DNA of 64,000 nucleotides from Bolinopsis microptera (taxonomy: Eukaryota > Ctenophora > Tentaculata > Lobata > Bolinopsidae). The notes beneath the pieces were generated by a model, which worked only from the letters and a program-made list of their open reading frames with translations, was not told the DNA's origin and did not search any database. Within the stretch, counting starts at the first letter, position 1; every line of letters starts with the position of its first letter. The stretch lies in assembly GCF_026151205.1 (NCBI RefSeq), contig NC_087072.1, positions 23,019,603 to 23,083,602 on the forward strand, given 5' to 3'. The translations under genes and the position numbers were made by a program. Of this stretch, positions 10,627-20,999 are shown piece after piece.

Positions 10627-11880
10627 CCAGGAATATTTGGCCGTCTGATGTGAGAAACAAGGGTCGTGTCTTATGGTCTGGCTTCATTTTAACCTCCTTC
10701 CTGTAATCAAATGCCCCATATTCGTCACCATAGGTGCAGATTTCGTTTTGAGGTGAACTTTTAAGTTCCCGAGAAATTTTCTTAAGTTTGCTTTTTTTTC
10801 CTCCTCGGGCACATTCGTAACCTACGGGCCAGGTAAACCTAAACTACATATTGACCGTTATGTACGTCGGTATCTGTTGAGGAGCCAAATCATCTGAAAA
10901 GCCCTTAACCTATATTTTGCTCAGGCACGTAGCCAGGATTTTTCTTTGGGGGGGGGGGGCTGTCGGCGAGCGAAGCTGCAAGCTGTGGCAGGGGTCTGGG
11001 GGCGCGGCCCCCAGCGGGGTCCAGGTAAGGGGCGGACCACATTGGCGGGGGCTAGGGGGGGCACAGCCCCCCGGAAAAATTTTGCGAAATAGGGTGTTTT
11101 AGGCTAAATTGAAAGTTTAATGAATTTTAAAAAATGTATGGTTTGGCATAATCATTGCCTACAATCCTGACCTGAGTAATTTACCCCTTTGAGACTTTAT
11201 TTTGGGTTGAAAATTAAGTTTATCGAGAGGAAGTGAAAAATCTCTGGTTCAAATTTGGATTTGAAGCCATGTTTAATTTTTTCTGTTGAGGTCAATTTTT
11301 TGCGCAGAAAGCGTTCGATTTTAGGGGAAAAAAATTTATGTTTGCTTTTAATTTTTATGGTGCCGACGGCACCTGAAATCGACGAAATCTGCAGGGGTGT
11401 TCGTCACGGGGTGTTTCGAATGCTGCTGAAAACGTATAGTTGAATTATTCAGCCCATTGATGTAGATGTAATGTGGGGTTGATTAATCTTGGGCCCAAAT
11501 CTCAATAAAGCTCAGTTTCATTCATACTCTTTTCTGTAAATGCGTGCAATGTATGTCAATTGTTTAACGGTTATTTTAGCATGATTTAAAGCCGCTATCC
11601 CTTTATTGCGTCAGCTGGTTAAACAGAATATTATGACGCAGTGAAACTATCGGACTACGATGTATGGGGACTTGCCATCCCATGGCAACATTAAAATACA
11701 TTGACTCTGTTACATCGTTTCCTCAAATTATTTGTTATATTTATTAGTAGTTGAATAACAGTAGTAGTGTTGAAAGTATGAGCGAAATATAAATATTTCA
11801 TTTCATTTAATTCCATTTTATAATAAACATAGTATAACACTCGGAGTTTTCTCAGAACGTTCAAAGAATACGGTACCAAA
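10627..11880. repeat. Dispersed repeat, copy 2 (1.25 kb)
   Basis: Direct-orientation copy of 1393-2653. The few differences indicate recent dispersal. It sits upstream of the recognised XPB exons, in DNA that may be an XPB intron. Confidence 0.85.
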
Positions 11881-12507
11881 GGAATCATTCAACATCAAGG
11901 TGTCGAGAGTCAGCGACAGACATGAACTAAACATCAAACATATATTATGTTCTACATAATAAACCTTTCTCACTCTAGCTGCAGTCTTGTAGTGTTGAGT
12001 TAACTTAATCAATATTTTCCTAACTTTCATAAATCATGTTGCTGCCTCATTGTAGTTATTTTGGTCTTTACTTGTGTAAATGTAATTGTAATACATTGAT
12101 GTAAAATTTATTTGAATTTTGAAATAAAAACATCGACCCGCAGTTGACACGTGTTCACAAGCTTTTAATCTACTATTTCATAGCATATAGATTTTATTCA
12201 TAATTTGTTAGATCAGTTATATAATCGACAAGTATATTTATTCCCTCCATTTGTAATCTTGGTTATTTTCTAAACTTTTATCAGACTGTATCTTTTGTTA
12301 CAAAGAAAAATGTATTATTAATTATACCTCAATTAAAAAAGAAAAAAATGTATTGAGAGACAAATGGCCGAAATAATTATTCCTTGCGATAAAATTCCAC
12401 TGTATCAAGCTAAGCCGGAGTTGAATTAAAATTGAACAAAGGTTGATTTAGAAATTTATTAATGCACTTGTGATTCTTCACTACCCACTCCAGACTAATT
12501 ATCAAAC

Positions 12508-12604
12508 CTTGAAGGGAGTGTTTGGCGCTGTTAGGAATAGCTATCTTCTTCTTACTGCCCTCCCCATCCTCCTCACCGTCTCTCCTCGCTCTTTTACCCG
12601 TCAT
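12508..12604 (-). CDS. Possible N-terminal exon of ERCC3 (lysine/acid-rich)
   Basis: A minus-strand reading frame starts at ATG 12602-12604 with MTGKRARRDGEEDGEGSKKK and can be closed at a GT donor at 12506-12507. XPB proteins begin with a comparable basic/acidic leader (MGKR...), and this lies upstream of the recognised XPB exons on the same strand, which is the only support. Without splicing the frame runs on to a stop at 12410 with no recognisable domain. It could also be the end of an unrelated minus-strand gene, since an acceptor-like CCCAG lies just upstream. Confidence 0.3.
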
Positions 12605-12639
12605 CAAGTTACATAGCTTCTTTCTGGGACCAGGTAGAT

Positions 12640-13160
12640 AATAATCATAATAATGGTCCTCAGTAATTCAAATGATTCTTATCTTCAATTTTTAGCCTTA
12701 ATTTCTTATTGTATCTAAACATTTTGATTTCTGGTGCCTATTTATCAATTTGGCCAATGCCCAATAAGGCCTCGTTTTTATATTATGTGAGAAACGTTTT
12801 GTCGTGTTTATAACCCCTCCTCCCAGCATTTACTAAACCCCCGGCCCCCATTCAGCAATTCCATCTAAACAATTTAAAATATGAATAATCTTTGATACTT
12901 AATTGAAATCAACTCTGTGGAGAAAAAGCATATTTAATCATTAATCAACTTTATCTCGGATTTATCAGCAGTATAATTAGTAAAAGTATTATTAGCAATA
13001 TATGCATATGAATGAAAAATCGTAATTTTTCGCAAAATATGATAATCTGTATAATGAAGACGGTCATAGAACAGACAAGGCAGGTCAGTCGGGTGCCGGT
13101 CGGCGGTAGGTGAGCGACGGTCGGAGGTCGATCGGAGGTACAGTATAGTTACAGATTATT
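12640..13160. other. No gene recognised
   Basis: AT-rich DNA with a short GGTCGG-type low-complexity tract near 13080-13140. Nothing else is seen. Confidence 0.4.
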
Positions 13161-13166
13161 TTAAAA

Positions 13167-13560
13167 CTCTTCTACATAAGTCTGCCGCAAACAATGGCTG
13201 CTGCTCTTGCATCTTTCAGATGCCTGGTAGTGTTGATTACTCTGCTGGCTGTGTCGTTGAGGGCCTCTATTCTGATCCTTCCGTTGGCCCCGAAATCTCT
13301 CTTGACGAGTTTCAGTAGTCGGGGGTGGTCGAGGACTGCCAGCTCTGCGATCTAACGACGCCGTCGGAAGACCCTCTCTGGGATGCCGTGCTTCGCCAAG
13401 GCTTGAACTGTGGAGTCGCTTGAGGCTGAACAAGGAGAGTTAGCGCAGGACCAGCACCGGTGTTGATCGCTGAAAGCAAAATTGTTAATGTGGAAGCACA
13501 AATGAAGAAACCATTCTTCATCAACAAAACAGGACAAAATATTGACCAGCAATCAGCATT
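13167..13560 (-). pseudogene. Unrecognised ORF remnant with one internal stop
   Basis: One minus-strand frame reads VQALAKHGIPERVFRRRR, a TAG, then IAELAVLDHPRLLKLVKRDF and on to ARAAAIVCGRLM before the next stop. The composition and the long frame across the single stop suggest a decayed coding sequence, more GC-rich than its surroundings. I do not recognise the family; a transposon-derived fragment is the likeliest explanation. Confidence 0.3.
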
Positions 13561-14074
13561 CAGCAGATAATATAAACGATAATAATTACCTGTACACAAG
13601 AGCATAGATTTTGTGTCCTAACCGGCTCCTAACCGGCTCCTCAGACAAGACCTCCTATTACTGATAGTACCTTTCTCCCTGAAATTTTATCGACATTACA
13701 CCTACGAATCCAAATCACGGTATTCATTATATATAACTTTTGTAATATCGTTAGTTCACCAACCATCTTGATTGATTTCAAATACTTCCACTGAGTAACT
13801 AATTTGAAAGATATGGTTTACGCCAAACGTTAGGCAAACTGGTGCAGAAATAATTATAGTAACAACCATGATTCCTATACCTGAAGTGGATTACATCTCT
13901 TGTATAGAGCATGTTCATTGTTCATCGCTTGCTTTAAAGAATATTGTTTATTCAACCCATTACTTTGTTTTTCCATCTTTAGCTCAGAGATCAATTTTGT
14001 GGTTGCTCATATCCGATCTTGAGGTAGTTGGGTTGTACCTGAGATATAAGTAAATGAACTAACATTGTTAAACC

Positions 14075-15327
14075 TAGGAACGTGAACAGACCGGATATCC
14101 GGTATAATATGGTTCCGGCCGGATATCCGGCTTTTATATCCGGTTCCGGTCCGGTTTCCAAAAATTTGGCCGGATATTAAACCAGAAATTTCTTTTTAAA
14201 ATGTTCCTGAAATGCATATTTTTGTCTGAATTCCTGCGAAGGGACATCCAGTCAGTACTCTCAGTGACCAGTGAGTTCACTGTAGCTTCTTATCTGTCAG
14301 CGAATGTTATAGACCCGTTTAGGTGAGATTTAGGTGAGAAGTCGAAGTAGTTACCAAGACCGATGACAAAATAATGTTTTACTATGAGCATTGCAAGCAG
14401 AGGGTTTCTTCTTTATTGTGGCAAGCAAACCGTTACTCACTCCCCTTATACCAAGGATTGAAAACAAAGGCCATTATGCTATTAAAAAACTATGGACATT
14501 ATCCTCGGTTATAAATATTATATATCGACACCACGAACTTGTGAGAGCTGAATTTTGGGCTTTACTTCTAAGGGGCCATCTTGATCTACTTCTAGGACGT
14601 CCGTTAAAATCGCAGATTTTCAGACCACCCCCCTCCCCCTGTCCAGGTGTGTCCGAATTTTCAAAACACCCCCCTCCCCCTTACGTCCGGATTTCCAGCT
14701 ACTTTCAAGAGTACGAATAAAACTCGGCTATCATAAGCTGCTCTGGAAATCGAATTCCCGTTCAAAATACAGGGATCTAAAGTCTAAACTTACAAAGTAA
14801 TTAGTGTCAAAGAGTTGAAATAAATGGGACTTTTTCGTTAATTCTGCCAAAATTTCCGGATGTCCGGATTTTCAGAAACCACCCCCTCCCCTTGTCCGGA
14901 TTTGTCCGAAATTCCAAAACCACCCCCTTCCTCCCTATTTGCCGAACGTCCTAAGTAGATGGCCCCTAAAACAATTTTACATATTTGTGCTACGCAGGGA
15001 TGTTCTGAATTCTTGAAATGTGCGTTTTGATTTTATATCAACCATTGGTTGAAATTTGAGATAGCCGATAGGGCATGAACACAATTTATAGTCGGACTGT
15101 AAGTTTTTTATTGTGTCCACATGGCTTTTAATATTATAATTGATAAAAACCCACAATATTATAATTGATAAAAACCCACAATCAAGGATTAGTTTAAATT
15201 TTCCGGCAATTTCCGGCAGCCTCAAATTTCCCGGTTCCGGCCAGGCAAAATCCGGCAAACCGGAAAATAGATTGATATCCCGTCGTTTCCGGTCCGGCAG
15301 CCAAAACCCTAGACCGGTCGGTTCCTA
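14075..15327. mobile_element. hAT-type non-autonomous element with CCGG-rich ends
   Basis: Termini TAGGAAC and GTTCCTA are inverted and are flanked by an 8-bp near-duplication (GTTAAACC at 14067-14074, GTTGAACC at 15328-15335), the signature size for hAT insertions. The subterminal 100-150 bp on each side are crowded with TCCGG/CCGGAT motifs. No transposase is encoded, so it depends on an autonomous relative. A second element (14570-14968) is nested inside. Confidence 0.7.
14570..14968. mobile_element. Nested MITE, GGGGCCATCTACTTAGGACG family, copy 1
   Basis: The ends AAGGGGCCATCT and AGATGGCCCCT are inverted, with inner arms of ACCCCCTCCCC and TCCGGA tracts repeated in inverted order. The family recurs at 53919-54356 with the same ends and internal order. 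No coding capacity. The left arm carries a small internal insertion relative to the right. Confidence 0.7.
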
Positions 15328-15335
15328 GTTGAACC

Positions 15336-16289
15336 GTTAACGTTAGGTCGTGTGTGATGATGTGCACCAATTACGCTTGAATCAACCTCAAAGGGTCCTA
15401 ATATTTTACTAAAGTCGTAAATTAAGTAATATGGGTCACATACAGGGTGAGTTAAAAATAATGTGTGGATTTTAAATGGCTCTAATCTATCAGCTGCTTT
15501 TGGTCCCATGGAAAGATATTGTACAAGGTAAAATTACAAACAACGCGAACGAGGATGAGTAAATTTGGCAAATTGCTATTTTTAGTTCTTAGCTCCTGAA
15601 TCTTAGTATAGAAAGATTAGCTGCCAGCCGTGCACAATTATGAGATGTTATTGAATTATTTGAATAACATATTCTATGCGGGCATTTGTAGTGCACTGAC
15701 CTCTGTTGCATTAAGTAAATACACGTGCAAAGATTGTTGGAACGACATTATGATCGTTGTTGTTGTCACATTACGTTGTGTTCAGTGTGTTTTACATTCA
15801 AATCGACTGTATCTTTGGTTGGGATGGATATCTTTAATGCGATAAAATCATAAAAACTGACTATTAAAGAATACTATTAGCTTCCTCCCTGTGCGATCAA
15901 GGGTTTTTCTTTTTGTCAAATCAATACTCGTTATAGCGGCCCCTTTAAATGAGCAATCTGCCCTACTCTGTTCTGTGTTTATAACCAGAACCGTCCTTGT
16001 ACTGGTTTAACAACACACAATACACAACCTTGTTCTGGCCGCATTTAAATTGTCCACTTAACTGCACTATAGTGCATTTATCGTTAGGCACCTGGAACCT
16101 CCTTTTTGATGAGCACTAAACGGTCATTATGAGCATTGTATAGGTTGCTCCAGAACTTTTTTTTCTCACTTGATATCTTAGCAACAAACCATATATCTTC
16201 AATCTCTAATGAATAAGCCGAATATGCTGTTCCATATATTTTCTAACCTTCTTGAAACTATAATTTATACACAACAAGATACAAGGCTA
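15336..16289. other. No gene recognised
   Basis: AT-rich intergenic DNA. A segment at about 15845-15891 (ACTGACTATTAAAGAATAC to CTTCCTCCCTGTG) recurs inverted at 21099-21147, so it is a fragment of a dispersed repeat. CAGGGTGAGTTAAAAATAA at 15443 resembles a mariner-type terminus, but no partner end was found. Confidence 0.4.
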
Positions 16290-16468
16290 GGTCGGTCACT
16301 CCCGGTGTTGGGATGGCCTGAGGTGCTTATCTCCTTTTCAGTAACCCTAAGCCACTCTGTGCCGAGGCACTATACTAGCTGTAGGGGGGTTAGCCCTACG
16401 AGCCAGGGAGTGTGAATCACCAGCCGAAGCTGTACCAAATCACAGCTTGGTAACTGGCCGACTTGAAT

Positions 16469-16618
16469 CCGACCGGATTTGAACCCGGGCCTTCTGTTTG
16501 GGAGGCAATCGTGTTACCACTACACCACCCGGCCGACAAAGTAAGCCCCGGCGGGGCTCGAATTCGCAATCCCCGGCTTAGAAGGCCGACGCCTTAGCCA
16601 TTAGGCTAAGGCATATGC
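16469..16618 (-). repeat. Two adjacent tRNA-derived sequences (Gly-CCC-like, Arg-TCT-like)
   Basis: On the minus strand, 16545-16618 resembles tRNA-Arg (TAGCCTAATGGCTAAGGC A box, CTTCTAAG anticodon region, GAATTCGAGC B box) and 16469-16535 resembles tRNA-Gly (TGGTGTAGTGG A box, CCTCCCAAA anticodon region, GGGTTCAAATCC B box). The Gly-like acceptor stem pairs, but its anticodon and T stems have mismatches; the Arg-like copy lacks a matching 5' acceptor strand. They are better read as SINE heads or tRNA pseudogenes than as working tRNAs. Confidence 0.5.
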
Positions 16619-16639
16619 CTTCTAAGACTGAGGCTAAGA

Positions 16640-18190
16640 CTATAATTTATAACGCCTCCTTTATTTCCGTCCTACCTAGAACAAAGGTCACGGTATATTT
16701 AAGTCTGGAGGGGGTTGTTCAAAACTTATAAGTGATACGAAATGTTTATTAAGAGTCGTTTGACTTGGAGAATAGAGTTTAAGTTTGTGTTGAATAACAT
16801 TTACAATAGTCAACTGACCTTGATACAAAATTTACAAGTGTTTGTATAAAGGACACTACGCTTCAACAAGGAGTGATTAGAAGATGATAATGAGTAATTA
16901 CATATTATAAAGACTAACGAATTGCTATCTGTGTTTAGGACTTCTTTAACTTTACTCTTTAGTTCTACATTCCAAAGCGAATTAGAACTTGCTTAGAAAT
17001 TTTCAACTTTGTTGTATTCTCTATGATATTATAGGGTTCAGACCGCTCACCTCGATACAAGCCCACCTTATTGAGGGAGGGGGGCGGGGTGAGTTTTTAA
17101 AAAAATGCGTTAATCGTCTTCAGCTGTTTGTTATCTCGCACTAAGACCCCCGTTGTCAGTCTATTTTGAGGCATGACTCAGCTGTGATTCAATGATAACG
17201 TTAAAGCTAGTACCTCATCATGGGTGCAAACTGCAAATAAGTTCCAAAAACCAAACATTAACATCCCGAAACCGAAACTTTGAGATCGATGTTTCCACGG
17301 GGGGAAAGGGGGAAGAGACGACCCAAATTATACTTTTTTTGTAGAATTGTAGCTCATCACAACTGGTAGCTGACGAGACTGTAGTGCTATAATGCAGCTG
17401 TGGAGTATAATTTATACAGATCAGCACATAATCACTCATTACAGATCATTAACCGAAAAAATTGCAGGGTGCATCTGGTCGTGGGATTGCTTGCAACCAA
17501 TCAAGATGCGACTTTAAATCACATGTCGAGGAATACCGAATGCGTGATTAGAGTTATTCTATACCACCCATATTTAAAACTTTATGAGCCCCATGCTAGT
17601 AGACGGATTACCCATTATATTAAGTCTTTGTAAATATGTGGGCAAACTAATGAGACATTTTTTTGGAAAACTAATAAGACACAATTTTCCAGGTTTATCG
17701 TAAGATCCAAAACCTCAAACATATTATAATATTATTATATATGCCCAGTGAGTCTGTCATCAGTGCTCTCACACCGTAAATTTGTAAGTTTTTGTATCGT
17801 TCATTCTCGGCTTTCACTGTTCCTTTTACAACTTTTGAAGACATCTTGTTATCCTGATCATTTTTCTTTTAAACACTATTTTCTATTGATTTAAAACTAT
17901 TGTCAGTGTCTACAGAGTTCAATTTACCTTGTTTCATTTTTATGAATTGTCGCTGATTGTCGAGTTGCTTCGATTTCAACTGATCCACTTTACTCGCGGC
18001 TGATCTACATAGTTCTACAGTCTACACAGGTCGTGGAGAGATTTTCAACCAGGGTTGCCAGTGGAAATCTTTTTCAATTTCATCAGAGCACAGTGGTTGC
18101 GTTCTGAAGAATGATATCTTGCCCAGTACTTGGCCAGTACTTGATCGCCAGAGTATAATTCTGTAACCGAGAACAAGCAAACGTGTCGGT
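16640..18190. other. No gene recognised
   Basis: AT-rich DNA with a GGGAGGGGGGCGGGG tract near 17075 and another G-rich tract near 17298. Short open frames have no recognisable domain. Confidence 0.4.
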
Positions 18191-18195
18191 ATTAT

Positions 18196-19728
18196 GGTCA
18201 AGTTCGGAGACAACCTGTACATAAAATCAGTCACTAATTACACTCATTTCACTGCCATAAACGGTAAAATTAATTATAATTCCTCTGAAAGTCCAAGGGG
18301 TACAGGCTCTTCAGATATTATACTCCAAACCTTTCTATAATGATATCTGGGTTCAAAATTTAAATAACTCAACCTTGGTGGAGACAGTGGCCACCTGAAA
18401 ATTACAAAAATAAAGGAGCTGTAAATCACTTATGAAAATAATATTTACTCCAAATTTCACAATTTAAAGTTACGTAAGACAGGTGGGTACTCAAAAAGTG
18501 CCGGTTGAGCAGGTTTGTCTGCTCAACACAGGTGGAGCAGCTCACTGACTACATGAGCTAATATAAGTGACTAGAACTAACCCTCTCATGCTTTTTAAAT
18601 GCTCCAAAGTCCTAATATTTAATATTATGGGTTATACCAATCATATTTCATAGAATAGGATCCTCAGAATCGGCTCAACCGAGGTGGAGACAGCATAACA
18701 TGCAATTCAAAATCTGTTATTCTGTAGTTTAGGAGCTGTAGAGCGACTGTGGCAGTCCATGTGCAATACCAATGATTCTAAATCATATACCAACTCATAT
18801 TACAAGGCATCCTTGCTGAAAAGTACACTCAACATAGGTGGAGACTCAAATTTGGCAAATTTGGGCGTAAATTTGACCTCAGAAGTCAAGGTTCTCCACC
18901 TGGGTTGAGTGGTTGATGGCTAGTTTGATGAGTTGTATACATGCTAAAGGGTCACCCAATCTTATTTCTTCCAAAAATCAACTGCCAAAGCTCAACTCAA
19001 CCCGGTGGGGCCAGTTTTAATGCATTTTTTAATGTTTTAATGTTTAATCAACAATTTCTCCACCTTGTTGAGTACCTTTTCACAACTTTGATAATTTTTT
19101 CATTTGCTAGAACACTTTGCTTTAAGACAGAAGGGGTAACAGTTTTATGATCCCCTACAGTAGCAGTTAACAGAGCAGATTAGAATTAGTGATAAAACCA
19201 ATGTATTTAGGCATGTTTGACAGGCATTTTACTGGTTCTTAATGAAAGATCTCCACCCTGTTGAGCGTCAATGGAAAAAACAAAATTTAACGGGAAGTAG
19301 AAAAGGCCGAGACGCAACTTTCTAGCTAACCTAGAACTCTCTAAACCTTTCTCCACCCCCGGTTGAGCAGCTTTGAAAAGTGCATTTAATTTCTCCACCT
19401 CGGTTGAGCACTTAAATAAAATATTGATAAAATTATCAGATTGCAAATTTGATGTAGTTTGTGTTACCAATAACCTTTTCCACCTTAATCAAAAGTTTCT
19501 TCAACCAGAGCCAGTCTCCACCTTAAATCTCCACCTTTTAAGGGTTTGTTTAATAACACCTGTATCTGCTCAACCGTTCAACCTTTTAATTTAATTTTTT
19601 TACTCAGAGAAAGTCCTGAAAAATGTCTTGTCAGCCATATAATCAAGGAGTTTCAGTCTGTGTTGAGCTGGCTCCACCACACACTTCTAAAAAAGTAAAA
19701 AATGTACAGGTTGTCTCCGAACTTGACC
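18196..19728. mobile_element. TIR element with iterated CTCAACC/GGTGGAG motifs (1.53 kb)
   Basis: The termini are a perfect 27-bp inverted repeat beginning GGTCAAGTTCGGAGACAACC at 18196 and ending at 19728, flanked by TTAT on both sides (18192-18195, 19729-19732). The interior has no transposase. It contains at least ten copies of a composite motif, CTCAACC-2 to 4 nt-GGTGGAG, mostly in this orientation in the left part (18366, 18522, 18664, 18829) and mostly as CTCCACC-n-GTTGAG in the right part (18894, 19058, 19251, 19351, 19393). A 4-bp duplication plus subterminal motif clusters recall Chapaev/CACTA-like DNA transposons, but the superfamily is not established. Confidence 0.75.
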
Positions 19729-19978
19729 TTATGATGTTGTACATGTTGGTAAATTTTAATCACTATCTTTAGTTTAGAAAATTCTTAGATATATGCGTTG
19801 CAATGACAATATTTCATAACTTAATACTTCAATTGTCTTTCATTGTGTTGCTATTACTATTACTGAAGAAGTTGATTGAGCCGGATCAATTAAAATTTCA
19901 AATTCTGTATCTAATTATCTTTATATTACATCTTCAATATTAGAATATCTTACCAATAGGTCAATTGACACGGAAATC

Positions 19979-20992
19979 ATGACAACAGAAGCAGCCGGAC
20001 ACACTTTCAACGAGATCACGGACATAATAATTGGAGGACTTCTCATCTTCAGTATGATAGTTAGTCTCATTGGGAACATTCCAGCTTTTCTCTACTTCTG
20101 GTCGATCAGGAAGAAGTCCCTTCATTTTGCCCTCTACACAATCGTCAGCGCTGCAGACGTCTGCACGTGCGTCTGCGCGTTCCCAGTGGTCGCTTCTTTG
20201 TTTAACAAACGACGCCCTACTTTGTTCAACAACTACACTTTCTGCGGCATCTGGACTTTAATATTCAACTTTCTTCAGAGGTTCACAATGTTCATGGTGT
20301 TGATGATCAGTGCCACAAGATGCATTGCTGTTTTCGCACCTTTTTACAAAATCAACCAGAAAGCAGCCATGCTGGCATGTGCTTGTTTTGGGGCATTCAT
20401 CATGGTAGTTGATATAACATATGTTGCCACCGCTGAACTCAGCTTTCTCTACTGGTCTCCTGGTGCCGGCAGCGGAGTGGCTCCGAGTGTTCTGCCTCCC
20501 GGCAAAAGCTGGACAATCTATATCCTTTTGCTTCTGGTCATAATATTCGGGATATCTTTGGCAGTGTTCGTCAGCTTTGTTCTGAGCACAGTGGCGCTGC
20601 TAAGGCGAAAAAACGCCAACAATGAAACCGCCAGAAAATTCCGCGGGGTAACTGTTACTATAGCTTTATTCACCGCAGTTTTTCTGCTGAACAATCTGCC
20701 ACTTTTTACTATGCAGCTCCTGCAAAGCTGTATTGAATGGTTTGAGTTGGACGACTTTATTCAGAAAGTTCCGGTCCTGTTCTGGTACGGTTTTATGACG
20801 AGTCAGTTCTTCTTCACAACACTGAACACCGCTCTGAATCCTTGTCTGTATTTAGTGCGGATGGAAAAGTTTAGAACGTGGACATTTCAACGTTTTAGAA
20901 AACCATCTGCACTTTACACTGTCAACAGTACATATCAGTCCAATAATTTGGCTTCGCCGGCAGAAGCGCTGAGGTACAAAAGAAATTATTAA
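19979..20992 (+). CDS. Rhodopsin-like (class A) GPCR, intronless, tandem copy 1 (337 aa)
   Basis: A single uninterrupted frame from ATG 19979 predicts seven hydrophobic helices: TM1 about 15-40 (with the conserved GN of GNIPAF), TM2 with SAAD, Cys before TM3 (FCGIW), TM3 ending SATRCIAVF in place of the usual DRY, TM4 about 128-150, TM5 about 180-210, TM6 with NNLPLF in place of CWxP, TM7 with NPCLY (NPxxY). The protein would sit in the plasma membrane and signal through G proteins; no ligand can be inferred. It is almost identical to the gene at 23604-24608, including upstream sequence (GGTCAATTGACACGG). Copy 1 lacks about eight N-terminal codons present in copy 2, and its C-terminal tail differs after VNS. 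Confidence 0.9.
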   Translation: MTTEAAGHTFNEITDIIIGGLLIFSMIVSLIGNIPAFLYFWSIRKKSLHFALYTIVSAADVCTCVCAFPVVASLFNKRRPTLFNNYTFCGIWTLIFNFLQRFTMFMVLMISATRCIAVFAPFYKINQKAAMLACACFGAFIMVVDITYVATAELSFLYWSPGAGSGVAPSVLPPGKSWTIYILLLLVIIFGISLAVFVSFVLSTVALLRRKNANNETARKFRGVTVTIALFTAVFLLNNLPLFTMQLLQSCIEWFELDDFIQKVPVLFWYGFMTSQFFFTTLNTALNPCLYLVRMEKFRTWTFQRFRKPSALYTVNSTYQSNNLASPAEALRYKRNY

Positions 20993-20999
20993 TGGCCGA

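Noticed and set aside
13194-13350. + strand frame MAAALASFRCLVVLITLLAV resembling a signal peptide
   Set aside because: It is antisense to a better coding-like frame and has no continuation or splice context.
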